From assembly GCA_029210045.1 (NCBI GenBank), contig JARGNX010000013.1, positions 1-64,000 on the forward strand: 64,000 nucleotides of DNA. Reading direction: 5' to 3'. A program made the translations under genes and the position numbers. The stretch is from Coxiellaceae bacterium (GTDB lineage: Bacteria > Pseudomonadota > Gammaproteobacteria > Coxiellales > Coxiellaceae). The notes beneath the pieces are model-generated. The model had not been told where the DNA came from. It saw only the letters and a list, made by a program, of their open reading frames with translations, and made no database searches. Numbering within the stretch: position 1 is the first letter of the stretch; each line of letters begins with the position of its first letter. This document shows positions 8,061 to 15,905 of this stretch, one piece after another.

Positions 8061-8158
8061 GTCATTCCTGCGACTGTTGTCATTCCTGGCTTGACCAGGA
8101 ATCCAGGTAATATTATTTCTGGATCCCGGATAATTGCTTCACAATTTCCGGGATGACA
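8061..8158. repeat. Dispersed intergenic repeat with nested hairpin
   Basis: The gap between the lipoprotein gene and gspM holds a gtcattcctgg-type motif twice (from 8061 and 8079) and a hairpin with arms atcccgga (8123-8130) and tccgggat (8147-8154). The inside of the hairpin, aattgcttcacaatt, is itself nearly self-complementary. The same cassette recurs at 34681-34726 and, with a short loop, at 59273-59293. It sits between convergent genes and could act as a bidirectional terminator, but there is no clear U-tract. Confidence 0.7.
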
Positions 8159-8247
8159 ATAAAAGGCCTAGGAAGTCATAACAGAATGAGCCATGAAGTA
8201 AAATAGATACGCTGTTTGCCTTGATGCGAACTCAACAGGACACTGGT

Positions 8248-8739
8248 TCAAACTTTAATTTTTTCGAGGATCATCTTGGCATCTACCAACCCATCAGTAG
8301 ATTTGCGCGTAATGCGCGTAGATTTTACAACGATACCTTGCTTATCAGCCATCTGACTGAGCGCCGCAACCAAACGATCAAATGGCACTTGGCCAAAATT
8401 AACACCAACGGAGGTTTTATCTAGCTGCTTAATGGATGTGATGTGATAAGCGATACGCTGAGTTTTAAATTGCGCTTTAACCACGTCATCCAATTTTTCT
8501 TTAGTGGGCTGTGGCAATTGATAACCCAACGCTTCATAGCGGTCTAAGCGCTGCATGGCATGCTTCATCCAGACCACCAAACCTTGACCACGGCGCAAAT
8601 CATTGTACTGTTCGCTAACCGCTGTGCTGAGGGGGTTCCATGCATAAGTATAAATTAACATCACCACCACCAAAATACCGCCCACTACTAAAATGCGGCG
8701 GTCACGCGTGGTTAAATGTTGCCACTTTTCTCTTATCAT
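8248..8739 (-). CDS. gspM: Type II secretion system protein GspM
   Basis: 163 residues with the GspM layout: a short cytoplasmic N-terminus (MIREKWQHLTTRDRR), one membrane helix (about 16-34), a coiled-coil-like segment and a ferredoxin-like periplasmic domain (KLDDVVKAQFKT, VGVNFGQVPFDRLVAALSQM). GspM stabilises GspL in the inner-membrane platform. It is the last gene of the operon and overlaps gspL by 4 bases. Sequence conservation in this family is low, so the call rests on size, topology and position. Confidence 0.85.
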   Translation of the reverse strand: MIREKWQHLTTRDRRILVVGGILVVVMLIYTYAWNPLSTAVSEQYNDLRRGQGLVVWMKHAMQRLDRYEALGYQLPQPTKEKLDDVVKAQFKTQRIAYHITSIKQLDKTSVGVNFGQVPFDRLVAALSQMADKQGIVVKSTRITRKSTDGLVDAKMILEKIKV

Positions 8740-9929
8740 GCGTTCCTCTGAATCAATAATGTCACTTGATTATTAGCGCCTCTCGATGACAGTTGCTGCA
8801 CCTTTAATCCAGCATTTTCTATTTGCGTAATTAAACCTTGCACGGATGCTTGGCCTTGCTCTTGCAGTGTAATCGTCAAACGCGCCTTACTATAGTCCAT
8901 CGACTCCGCTTGCCAATGAGGATCCTTATGTAAAATAGGACCTATCAATTGCAGCATTTCAATGAGGACGTTTTGTGCTTGCAAGGACTTAAAGTGCCCT
9001 AGTCGCTCCGTGATTAAAGTGCGCGCATCAGCAGGATCTTTTGATTCCAGTTGCGCTTGCGCCATCGCCGATTGAATTTCACCAACAAGTGCCTGGTTTT
9101 GATTATGCATATAAAAATAGCCACCCAGGTTCATACCAAACACCAACAAAAAGCACACCACGGCAATCACACCACACTGCAACCACCGCTTTTTAATCCG
9201 GCTTAAACGCGTATGCAATCGGTACTTGCCTTGCAATAAATTTATTGCTGGCTGCTTTAACAATTCGGCAGCATCTAACCAAGGCTTTGACGAATGCCAA
9301 GTCAGCATAGAAGAAAAACCTTGATCAAAAATGTGACCGTGCTTCTCACCATCTCCAATAATATCTATCGCTTCAGGCATTTTATCGCCATAGCCTTGCA
9401 CGATCATTGGCCAACACAGTTCGAACTGGTCAATATCAAAGCTTGCACCCAATTGATCATCTCTGCGCCACAATACAGCATCTTCAACAAACGCTATGCT
9501 CCAATGCCCTGGCTTACGATGTAACGCCAAGCAATCGGGCAAGATAGCGGTCACATTTAATCCAAGTTTTTTCAAGGTCTGAAATAACTGCAAGAAGTCT
9601 GCTCTCTCCATTGCCGCAACCGTCGTGGCTTCAGCCGTGGCTTCGCCTTTTGCAAAATAAATGGATTCAACATCGTCTGCAATTTGATCTTCTACGGCAA
9701 AAGGCAATGCTTCCGCCAACTCAGCTGCGCTCATTTTAGGCAGATCCGCCTGCAATAAGGCAACCGATTGACCTGGCAGCAGCACAAATAGCTGCTTGAT
9801 GTCTGGTAATGCTTCTAAATCAATCAAGTCATCCAGCCAGCGATGCTCAATAGCACTATGGCCTTCCGCAAGTGTAAACAACTCAAACGGCTGGTCGATA
9901 CTATGTGGAAAGCGGATAACGTAGTTCAT
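8736..9929 (-). CDS. gspL: Type II secretion system protein GspL
   Basis: 397 residues. The N-terminal cytoplasmic actin-like domain (LFVLLPGQSVALLQADLPKM, LAEALPFAVEDQIADDVESI) is the region that recruits the GspE ATPase. A membrane helix follows at about 255-275 (CGVIAVVCFLLVFGMNLGGY) and then a periplasmic ferredoxin-like domain ending VQQLSSRGANNQVTLLI. GspL couples ATP hydrolysis by GspE to pseudopilus assembly. It starts 20 bases after the gspK stop and overlaps gspM. Confidence 0.9.
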   Translation of the reverse strand: MNYVIRFPHSIDQPFELFTLAEGHSAIEHRWLDDLIDLEALPDIKQLFVLLPGQSVALLQADLPKMSAAELAEALPFAVEDQIADDVESIYFAKGEATAEATTVAAMERADFLQLFQTLKKLGLNVTAILPDCLALHRKPGHWSIAFVEDAVLWRRDDQLGASFDIDQFELCWPMIVQGYGDKMPEAIDIIGDGEKHGHIFDQGFSSMLTWHSSKPWLDAAELLKQPAINLLQGKYRLHTRLSRIKKRWLQCGVIAVVCFLLVFGMNLGGYFYMHNQNQALVGEIQSAMAQAQLESKDPADARTLITERLGHFKSLQAQNVLIEMLQLIGPILHKDPHWQAESMDYSKARLTITLQEQGQASVQGLITQIENAGLKVQQLSSRGANNQVTLLIQRNA

Positions 9930-9949
9930 AAATTCATCTTACCCGAGCT

Positions 9950-11041
9950 TTAGATGGATTGCCATAACACGTACGCGTGCAGCGGTTTCTTTGGCTTTTT
10001 CTTAGCACTTAACTGTGACAACTGAGCCGTTTTTTGGCCCGCCGAATCGGTTTGTGACGCGGAGTTAGTATTGCCGGCATTTTTGCCGGTCTTTGTTTTA
10101 GAATTAGTCACTGCAGTTGCCTTTAAATTAGACTGCCATTGTGGCATGGATGTACCAATAGCAATCAAACTGGTGTTTACGATTTGTTGATTTTGTTTTG
10201 ATGCCGGCGCCTCTAACACAAAAAATTTGCTGTCATAAGTAGTCAGTTTGTTATTGATTGCTTGTGAGCTAATATTCTGCGCTTGCATGCACTTAGTAAA
10301 CACCTTCGCGGTTTTAAATCCTTTACTGCTTTTGCGACAGGCAATAATCGCCTGCACCTTATCCATTGTTACTTTTTTACCTTTAAACAGCGCCCACATC
10401 ACAGGCGCACTCACCGAATTCAAATTCATTTTAGTCTTTGGCGGCAAAGCAACGGCATAGGGAAATAGCTTTTCCATCAATGACGCCGTAACACCACTCA
10501 CCAAGCGTAATTCACTAATATCCGCCATTGGCCGATGGGCGATTTGATATTTTACGCCGGACTGATAACCCGAAGCCACCTTACTTTTTCTCACCCATGC
10601 GCTGACCTGTTGCGCAACGGCCAACGCCGCTTTCGCATCAAAATTACCGTCTACTGCTTGAATCAATTTAGCAAATGCCGGCATATTGGCCGTTTGAGTT
10701 AATAAATTAACATTAAAGCGTGCTTGCGCATCAGTCACCTGACCAGACACTTTAACCCCGTTTAAAGTGATTGGCTGAATATTTTCAGCAAAAGTCATGA
10801 TCGTACGTTTCTTTTTATTCTTTAATGCCAACGTTAACAACTGCTGCTTGACCATATCCTGTATACCTTGCGTAGCTGCCATCATGCTACTCATATTGGA
10901 TACCATGCCAGTTTCAAAAATATCTAAATGCTGAGACACCATCATCGCCGTCGAAATAGTAGCCACTACCACCGTCACCATAATGGCAACAATCAACGCT
11001 GCTGCACGTTGCTTATTGTTGGTTCGCGACAGGTACTTCAC
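9950..11041 (-). CDS. gspK: Type II secretion minor pseudopilin GspK
   Basis: 363 residues, the largest pseudopilin, which caps the pseudopilus tip with GspI and GspJ. The N-terminus is a prepilin-like signal with a hydrophobic helix (AAALIVAIMVTVVVATIS) that lacks Glu5, as is normal for GspK. The body contains the alpha-helical insert with helix-hairpin-helix-like LRLVSGVTASLMEKLFPY and NLNSVSAPVMWALF. The C-terminal 60 residues are low in complexity (Ser/Thr/Asn/Gln/Lys) before a conserved-looking YVLWQSI end. The start overlaps the end of gspJ by 29 bases. Confidence 0.9.
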   Translation of the reverse strand: MKYLSRTNNKQRAAALIVAIMVTVVVATISTAMMVSQHLDIFETGMVSNMSSMMAATQGIQDMVKQQLLTLALKNKKKRTIMTFAENIQPITLNGVKVSGQVTDAQARFNVNLLTQTANMPAFAKLIQAVDGNFDAKAALAVAQQVSAWVRKSKVASGYQSGVKYQIAHRPMADISELRLVSGVTASLMEKLFPYAVALPPKTKMNLNSVSAPVMWALFKGKKVTMDKVQAIIACRKSSKGFKTAKVFTKCMQAQNISSQAINNKLTTYDSKFFVLEAPASKQNQQIVNTSLIAIGTSMPQWQSNLKATAVTNSKTKTGKNAGNTNSASQTDSAGQKTAQLSQLSAKKKPKKPLHAYVLWQSI

Positions 11042-11663
11042 GTGTTGCTCCTGCTAGATTAACAATACGCTGTACGCGTCCCCATTTTTTTAAACTCATT
11101 GTCAATATAATGGCTTTCGGCAAGTCAGGTTGTTTTTGTTTTTGGCGGCTATTAGCCATTTGCTGTGGTTGCGGCCAGAAGCTTACTAAGCGATTGTGTT
11201 GATCGATAAATTGAATTTGCATACTTTGTACGTTATTTAATAACACCTTAGTTGCGGGTGCCGAACTATCGGCAGTAAAATCTAACACCGACCAATTTTC
11301 AAATACTAATTTACCTTCTTTAAACACAAAACCAACGCGCGTTAAAAAACTGGATTTGTCGTCAAAACCCGGATTTAAACGACCAAATGTAGTGAATGCC
11401 ACGCCGCCATCGGTTGTGGACACTGCTGGGTACGTCGCCCCATTCGCTGCCGTAATCGGTCGGTCAACGATATTTTCAACATTGCGCTGCCACAGTAATA
11501 ATGAAATTTGAATATTCATTAATGCATCATCAATATTATTTAAGCGCTGGTGCGTCTTAATAGTCGAATGCAACGTCAGCCCTGCCAAAGCACCTAAAAT
11601 AGCAAAAATAAAGACGGCAATAAGAATTTCGAATAATGTAAACGCTTTAGTACGACGCATCAT
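11013..11663 (-). CDS. gspJ: Type II secretion minor pseudopilin GspJ
   Basis: 216 residues. A class III prepilin signal reads TKAFTLFEILIAVFIF with alanine, not glycine, at the cleavage position, and with the conserved Glu5. The hydrophobic helix is followed by the beta-rich GspJ body (LLLWQRNVENIVDRPI, FGRLNPGFDDKSSFLTRVGF, VLFNNVQSM-like strand, FWPQ). GspJ forms part of the pseudopilus tip complex. It overlaps gspI by 4 bases and gspK by 29 bases, so the genes are tightly coupled. Confidence 0.92.
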   Translation of the reverse strand: MMRRTKAFTLFEILIAVFIFAILGALAGLTLHSTIKTHQRLNNIDDALMNIQISLLLWQRNVENIVDRPITAANGATYPAVSTTDGGVAFTTFGRLNPGFDDKSSFLTRVGFVFKEGKLVFENWSVLDFTADSSAPATKVLLNNVQSMQIQFIDQHNRLVSFWPQPQQMANSRQKQKQPDLPKAIILTMSLKKWGRVQRIVNLAGATREVPVANQQ

Positions 11664-12055
11664 GACTGTGCCGCCTGTTGCTTAGGCGGATCCCATACAA
11701 AGCCCGCCAGATGAAAATATTTTTTCTTACCTTTAGGATCACCCACATAGATTTGCACTTGCTGGTAATAGTTACTACTGGAAGAATCCGATGCATTTGC
11801 CGCCCATGTCCACTGACGGTTCCACATCGACACCTTGCCATTTTGCTCAGCATTATCACGCAATGAAGGCAACGCACCATTTTGCAATTGCGCCAATACG
11901 TTGCCAGCAATCCAACGTGACACAATGGAAGTTTGCAGATGCGTGGTAGTTAATACACCTTGTGACATAGCACGAATCACTGCTGCACAAGCAATCGCAA
12001 TAATCACTAACGCCACCAACACTTCAATCAATGTAAACGCTTTATGTGTCCGCAT
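11660..12055 (-). CDS. gspI: Type II secretion minor pseudopilin GspI
   Basis: 131 residues. The prepilin leader is MRTHKA and the methylated N-terminus would start FTLIEVLVALVIIAIA, with Ala at -1 and Glu at +5. The downstream part (SRWIAGNVLAQLQNGALP, VSMWNRQWTWAANASD, VQIYVGD) matches the small GspI fold that initiates tip assembly with GspJ and GspK. It overlaps gspH by 14 bases and gspJ by 4 bases. Confidence 0.92.
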   Translation of the reverse strand: MRTHKAFTLIEVLVALVIIAIACAAVIRAMSQGVLTTTHLQTSIVSRWIAGNVLAQLQNGALPSLRDNAEQNGKVSMWNRQWTWAANASDSSSSNYYQQVQIYVGDPKGKKKYFHLAGFVWDPPKQQAAQS

Positions 12056-12590
12056 CTATTTTCACCGTAATCATGCCATTACTAAACACATTCACTTTAT
12101 AGGACGACACCTTTGCCTTATCGGCTTTCACCGTTATAATCGCTGGCGTCACAAAACCACTCGAATAAAAAACAATCTGCGGCGCTTGCGCATCATCAGG
12201 GTCATCGCTCTTAAAGGTATTTGTTTTAACCTGCACTACCACATGGGCAGCAAATGCTTTTGGTCGCGAAATTTGATCATCACGCAATGCTGTCCACTGC
12301 GTTTTGCCATAAGCACCTGTCGATGCTAAGCGATAAAAACGATAACCTTTATCAGTGATTTTCATGCCCAGCACAGCTGGCTGTAGAATCGCTTGTTGCG
12401 AAGCAATAGTCATGACTTGCTTTAGTTGCTGCGCTGTTTCTTTTAATTTAGCACCCAAGTTAAAACCACTGAGTGACAAAACACCAACCAATAAAATAAT
12501 AGCAACGATTACCAACACCACCAATAACTCAATCAGCGTAAACGCCTGTCGACGTGGTAATCGCCCCACACTTTTAATATTGGTTAGCAT
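12042..12590 (-). CDS. gspH: Type II secretion minor pseudopilin GspH
   Basis: 182 residues. The prepilin segment RRQAFTLIELLVVLVIVA has Ala at -1 and Glu5. The body contains a GspH-like beta sandwich (AVLGMKITDKGYRFYRLA, APQIVFYSSGFVTPAIITVK). GspH is the minor pseudopilin that links the tip complex to the GspG shaft. It overlaps gspG by 17 bases upstream and gspI by 14 bases downstream. Confidence 0.9.
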   Translation of the reverse strand: MLTNIKSVGRLPRRQAFTLIELLVVLVIVAIILLVGVLSLSGFNLGAKLKETAQQLKQVMTIASQQAILQPAVLGMKITDKGYRFYRLASTGAYGKTQWTALRDDQISRPKAFAAHVVVQVKTNTFKSDDPDDAQAPQIVFYSSGFVTPAIITVKADKAKVSSYKVNVFSNGMITVKIDADT

Positions 12591-13095
12591 TCGGGTTTTG
12601 ATCTTTGCTACTTGAGCTATCCTTCAATTTACCTGACGATGAAATATTTTGAATATTCCAATTACCAATAGTAGAGTTAATGCCCGTTCCTGTTGGCGCA
12701 TTATTAGCACCATAAGTAAAGATATCGATCACACCATGCTTACCTGGGTTATCATAATGATAGGCATTACCCCAAGGGTCCAGTGGCATACGTTTTAAAT
12801 AGCCACCCGAAGCATAGTTAGTAGGAATATTGCCAGTCGTTGGTTTAGACACCAAAGCTTTTAAACCCTGCGCTTGACTGGGGTAAACACCATTATCTAA
12901 TTTATATAGATCCAAAGCATTTTCGATCGCTTGAATATCCTCTTTCACCTTTACGATTTTTGCTTGGTCTGGACGTGACATAATTTTTGGCACCACAATC
13001 GCAGCCAAAATAGCCATAATAACAACCACCACCATCACTTCAATCAAAGTAAATGCTGATGATAAACGTACAGAAAATTTCTGTTGCATATTCAT
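12574..13095 (-). CDS. gspG: Type II secretion major pseudopilin GspG
   Basis: 173 residues. The leader ends LSSA, and the mature form would begin FTLIEVMVVVVIMAILAAIV. The core shows the calcium-binding GspG fold: ALDLYKLDNGVYPSQAQGL, LKRMPLDPWGNAYHYDNPG and DIFTYGAN. GspG polymerises into the pseudopilus that pushes substrates through GspD. The C-terminus is about 25-30 residues longer than usual, Ser/Asn/Lys-rich and probably flexible. As in all the pseudopilins of this operon, the residue before the cleavage site is Ala instead of Gly. Confidence 0.94.
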   Translation of the reverse strand: MNMQQKFSVRLSSAFTLIEVMVVVVIMAILAAIVVPKIMSRPDQAKIVKVKEDIQAIENALDLYKLDNGVYPSQAQGLKALVSKPTTGNIPTNYASGGYLKRMPLDPWGNAYHYDNPGKHGVIDIFTYGANNAPTGTGINSTIGNWNIQNISSSGKLKDSSSSKDQNPNANQY

Positions 13096-13099
13096 TCCT

Positions 13100-14326
13100 C
13101 TATCCTGAAAACTGATCTAAATTAAATATTGGCAGCATAATGGCTAACACTATATATAACACAATACCACCCATGACTAAAATCATTACTGGCTCAAACA
13201 ACGTCAATGCGTTTTGAATAATCATTTCGACATCATTTTCTAGGCTTTCCGCAGCCTTATCTAACATCTCTTCGAGTTGTCCACTGTTTTCACCACTAGC
13301 AACTAAATGTAAAAACATGGCAGGAAAATAACCTGTTTTTTCTAATGCGACGTTAATATTGGTACCTTCACGCACTTTTTCAACGCAGGTTTCAACCGAT
13401 TCACGCATGGGCACTAGCGTAATCAATTGTGCCGCTGCTCGCATCGCCTCTAACACAGGCACACTGGCTGAATTCAAAATACCAAACGTGCGACCAAAGC
13501 GCGCGCAGTTAATAATACGGTAATTTTTACCAATCACTGGCACGCGCAACAGTATACGATGCACTTGCCGCCTAAAGGTTATTTTTTTCATCGCTCGAAA
13601 AAATAAAAACATCACCACAATAAAACCAATCAACACATACAAACCGTAGTGTTTTATAAACGCACTAAAGGCAATCAACGTTGTGGTCACTGTTGGCAAG
13701 GCATGGTTAGTTTGGTTAAACACATTAACGATTTGTGGCACAACATATATTAACAAGAACAATACCACCAGCACCGAAACCACCACCATCAAACTCGGAT
13801 AAACTAATGCTTGTTGCACCTTTTGACGTATACGATGTTGTTCTTCTGTGTAATCCGCTAATTTTTTTAATACCAAATCTAATTTACCCGAACGCTCACC
13901 AGATGACACCGTGGTTCGGTATAACAATGGAAATGAATTAGGAAAACTGTCCATCGAGTCAGCCAGCGTATGCCCCTCAACAACACGCGAACGCACGCCA
14001 ATTAAAATACTTTTCACTCGCGGCTTTTCTGCTTGCTGCGCGACACCCGCCAACACTTCATCAATAGGAATACCCGCTGATAACAACGTAGCCATCTGAC
14101 GTGTCACCAACGTCAAATCAGCAATCGACATTTTTTGACGAGATGCGGTTAATCGATTGAGTTTATTCTTTACTGTACTTCCGCCGCCAGATACCTCATT
14201 CACTTTTAATGGCATCAAACCTTGGCTGCGTAAACTCATGCGCGCCTGGCGTGCACTATCTGCTTCAATCACGCCTTTTTGTTTTTTGCTATCTTTATCG
14301 ACAGCAATATAATCATATGCGGCCAT
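13100..14326 (-). CDS. gspF: Type II secretion inner-membrane platform protein GspF
   Basis: 408 residues, the usual GspF length. Two homologous cytoplasmic four-to-six-helix bundles (about 70-195 and 275-395) alternate with three membrane helices (SLMVVVSVLVVLFLLIYVVP, LIGFIVVMFLFF, and the C-terminal VMILVMGGIVLYIVLAIMLP). The family motifs LLSAGIPIDEVL and ASGENSGQLEEML are present. GspF is the platform that transmits GspE motion to the pseudopilus. The start overlaps the gspE stop by 14 bases. Confidence 0.94.
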   Translation of the reverse strand: MAAYDYIAVDKDSKKQKGVIEADSARQARMSLRSQGLMPLKVNEVSGGGSTVKNKLNRLTASRQKMSIADLTLVTRQMATLLSAGIPIDEVLAGVAQQAEKPRVKSILIGVRSRVVEGHTLADSMDSFPNSFPLLYRTTVSSGERSGKLDLVLKKLADYTEEQHRIRQKVQQALVYPSLMVVVSVLVVLFLLIYVVPQIVNVFNQTNHALPTVTTTLIAFSAFIKHYGLYVLIGFIVVMFLFFRAMKKITFRRQVHRILLRVPVIGKNYRIINCARFGRTFGILNSASVPVLEAMRAAAQLITLVPMRESVETCVEKVREGTNINVALEKTGYFPAMFLHLVASGENSGQLEEMLDKAAESLENDVEMIIQNALTLFEPVMILVMGGIVLYIVLAIMLPIFNLDQFSG

Positions 14327-15881
14327 CTATTTCCACCTCCGAAGCTGACACACGTATCACCTCTTCGATTGAAGTTTCTCCAGCTAACACGCGCCGCCAA
14401 CCATCTTGACGCATACTTGGGTATTGCTTACGCGCATACGACTCCATAGCCGCTTCGCTTTCATTTTCATGAATCATTTCACCCAGCGTCTCATCAATAG
14501 CAATCAACTCATAGATACCAGTTCGTCCGGTGTAACCTGAATTATTGCAATGAGGGCAGCCATGTGGTGAGTACACTGTTACATCTCTGTTGGTAGGTAA
14601 GCCCATTGTTACCAACTGCTTCTCGGTCAGTTTATGTGGTATTTTACATTCATCGCATAATACTCGCACCAAACGTTGTGCCGCCACACCGATTAAAGTA
14701 GACGACACCAAGAAGGGCTCGACACCCATGTCACGCAAACGCGTTACAGCGCCAATCGCACTGTTGGTATGCAGTGTCGATAACACCAAGTGACCAGTTA
14801 AACTGGCTTGCACTGCCATTTCTGCAGTTTCCACATCACGAATTTCACCGACCATCACCACGTCCGGATCTTGCCGTAAAATCGCACGTAACCCTTTGGC
14901 AAATGTCATATTCACTTTTGTGTTTACTTGAGTTTGCCCGATACCCGGCAGGTAATACTCAATCGGATCCTCGACAGTTAAAATATTTCGCGACACAACA
15001 TTTAACGCGGTTAATACTGCATATAGCGTAGTCGTTTTACCCGAACCCGTCGGACCCGTTACCAATATGATGCCATGCGGCTTGGCAATGAGCTCGTTCA
15101 TAACATCCAAAGTTTTTTGTGCCATGCCTAAGCTTAACAAATCCAATGCTGTTGATTTTTTATCGAGTAAACGTAATACCACGCGCTCGCCAAAATGCGT
15201 GGGTATGGTTGACACCCGCACATCAACCGCACGTCCTGCAATACGCAGTGCAATACGACCATCTTGCGGCAAACGTTTTTCTGCAATATCGAGTTTCGCC
15301 ATAATCTTTAAACGCGATGTTAATAACGGCGCCAATACCCGCGGTGGCCGCAACACTTCACGCAACACACCGTCAATCCGAAAACGTACCAAAATTTCTG
15401 ATTCAAAAGTTTCAAAGTGGATATCAGAAGCCACCTGCTTAATCGCCTGAGTTAACAGCGCATTCAATAAACGAATCACCGGCGCATCATCTTCGGTTTC
15501 CAGCAGATCCGTGGTGGTTGGCAATTGATTCATCAAATCCGACAAATCCATGTCTTCTTCGATATCGCTAATCGCTTCCATCGCCTGTTCGGTACCGGTA
15601 TCGTAGGCATGCGCTAATAAGCTTTCAAACTCCAGCCCATCCACCGCCTCAAAAACAAGTGGCTCAGCTAAGAAGCGACGTACTTCAATCAACGCGTGAT
15701 AAGGCGTTGTGCCTTCAACGTAAGCAATAACTAATTTATCGTCACGTCGTTCATGGATGAAAATACCGTGACGCTTAGCATAATTGAAATTAAGTTTTGG
15801 CAGGTTATCCGCAGACTCGAGCGCGACCTCATCGGCAATTTCTTGCTCTTCAGGTTGTTGATCATTGTCTTGGTCTGTCAC
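14313..15881 (-). CDS. gspE: Type II secretion ATPase GspE
   Basis: 522 residues. The N-terminal N1E/N2E region (1-150) binds GspL. The ATPase core has Walker A GPTGSGKTTTLYAVL, Asp box ILTVEDPIEY, Walker B DPDVVMVGEIRD and His box SLTGHLVLSTLHTN. A zinc-binding four-cysteine module is present as CDEC and CPHC near the end (about residues 420-470). GspE is the hexameric motor of the type II system on the cytoplasmic face. It lies 24 bases after gspD and overlaps gspF. Confidence 0.95.
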   Translation of the reverse strand: MTDQDNDQQPEEQEIADEVALESADNLPKLNFNYAKRHGIFIHERRDDKLVIAYVEGTTPYHALIEVRRFLAEPLVFEAVDGLEFESLLAHAYDTGTEQAMEAISDIEEDMDLSDLMNQLPTTTDLLETEDDAPVIRLLNALLTQAIKQVASDIHFETFESEILVRFRIDGVLREVLRPPRVLAPLLTSRLKIMAKLDIAEKRLPQDGRIALRIAGRAVDVRVSTIPTHFGERVVLRLLDKKSTALDLLSLGMAQKTLDVMNELIAKPHGIILVTGPTGSGKTTTLYAVLTALNVVSRNILTVEDPIEYYLPGIGQTQVNTKVNMTFAKGLRAILRQDPDVVMVGEIRDVETAEMAVQASLTGHLVLSTLHTNSAIGAVTRLRDMGVEPFLVSSTLIGVAAQRLVRVLCDECKIPHKLTEKQLVTMGLPTNRDVTVYSPHGCPHCNNSGYTGRTGIYELIAIDETLGEMIHENESEAAMESYARKQYPSMRQDGWRRVLAGETSIEEVIRVSASEVEIDGRI

Positions 15882-15905
15882 CGCGTCAACTCCTGATAGT
15901 AACCA

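Noticed and set aside
8244-8260. tRNA T-loop-like ggttcaaac
   Set aside because: No acceptor or anticodon stems could be drawn around it, and it lies at the gspM 3' end.
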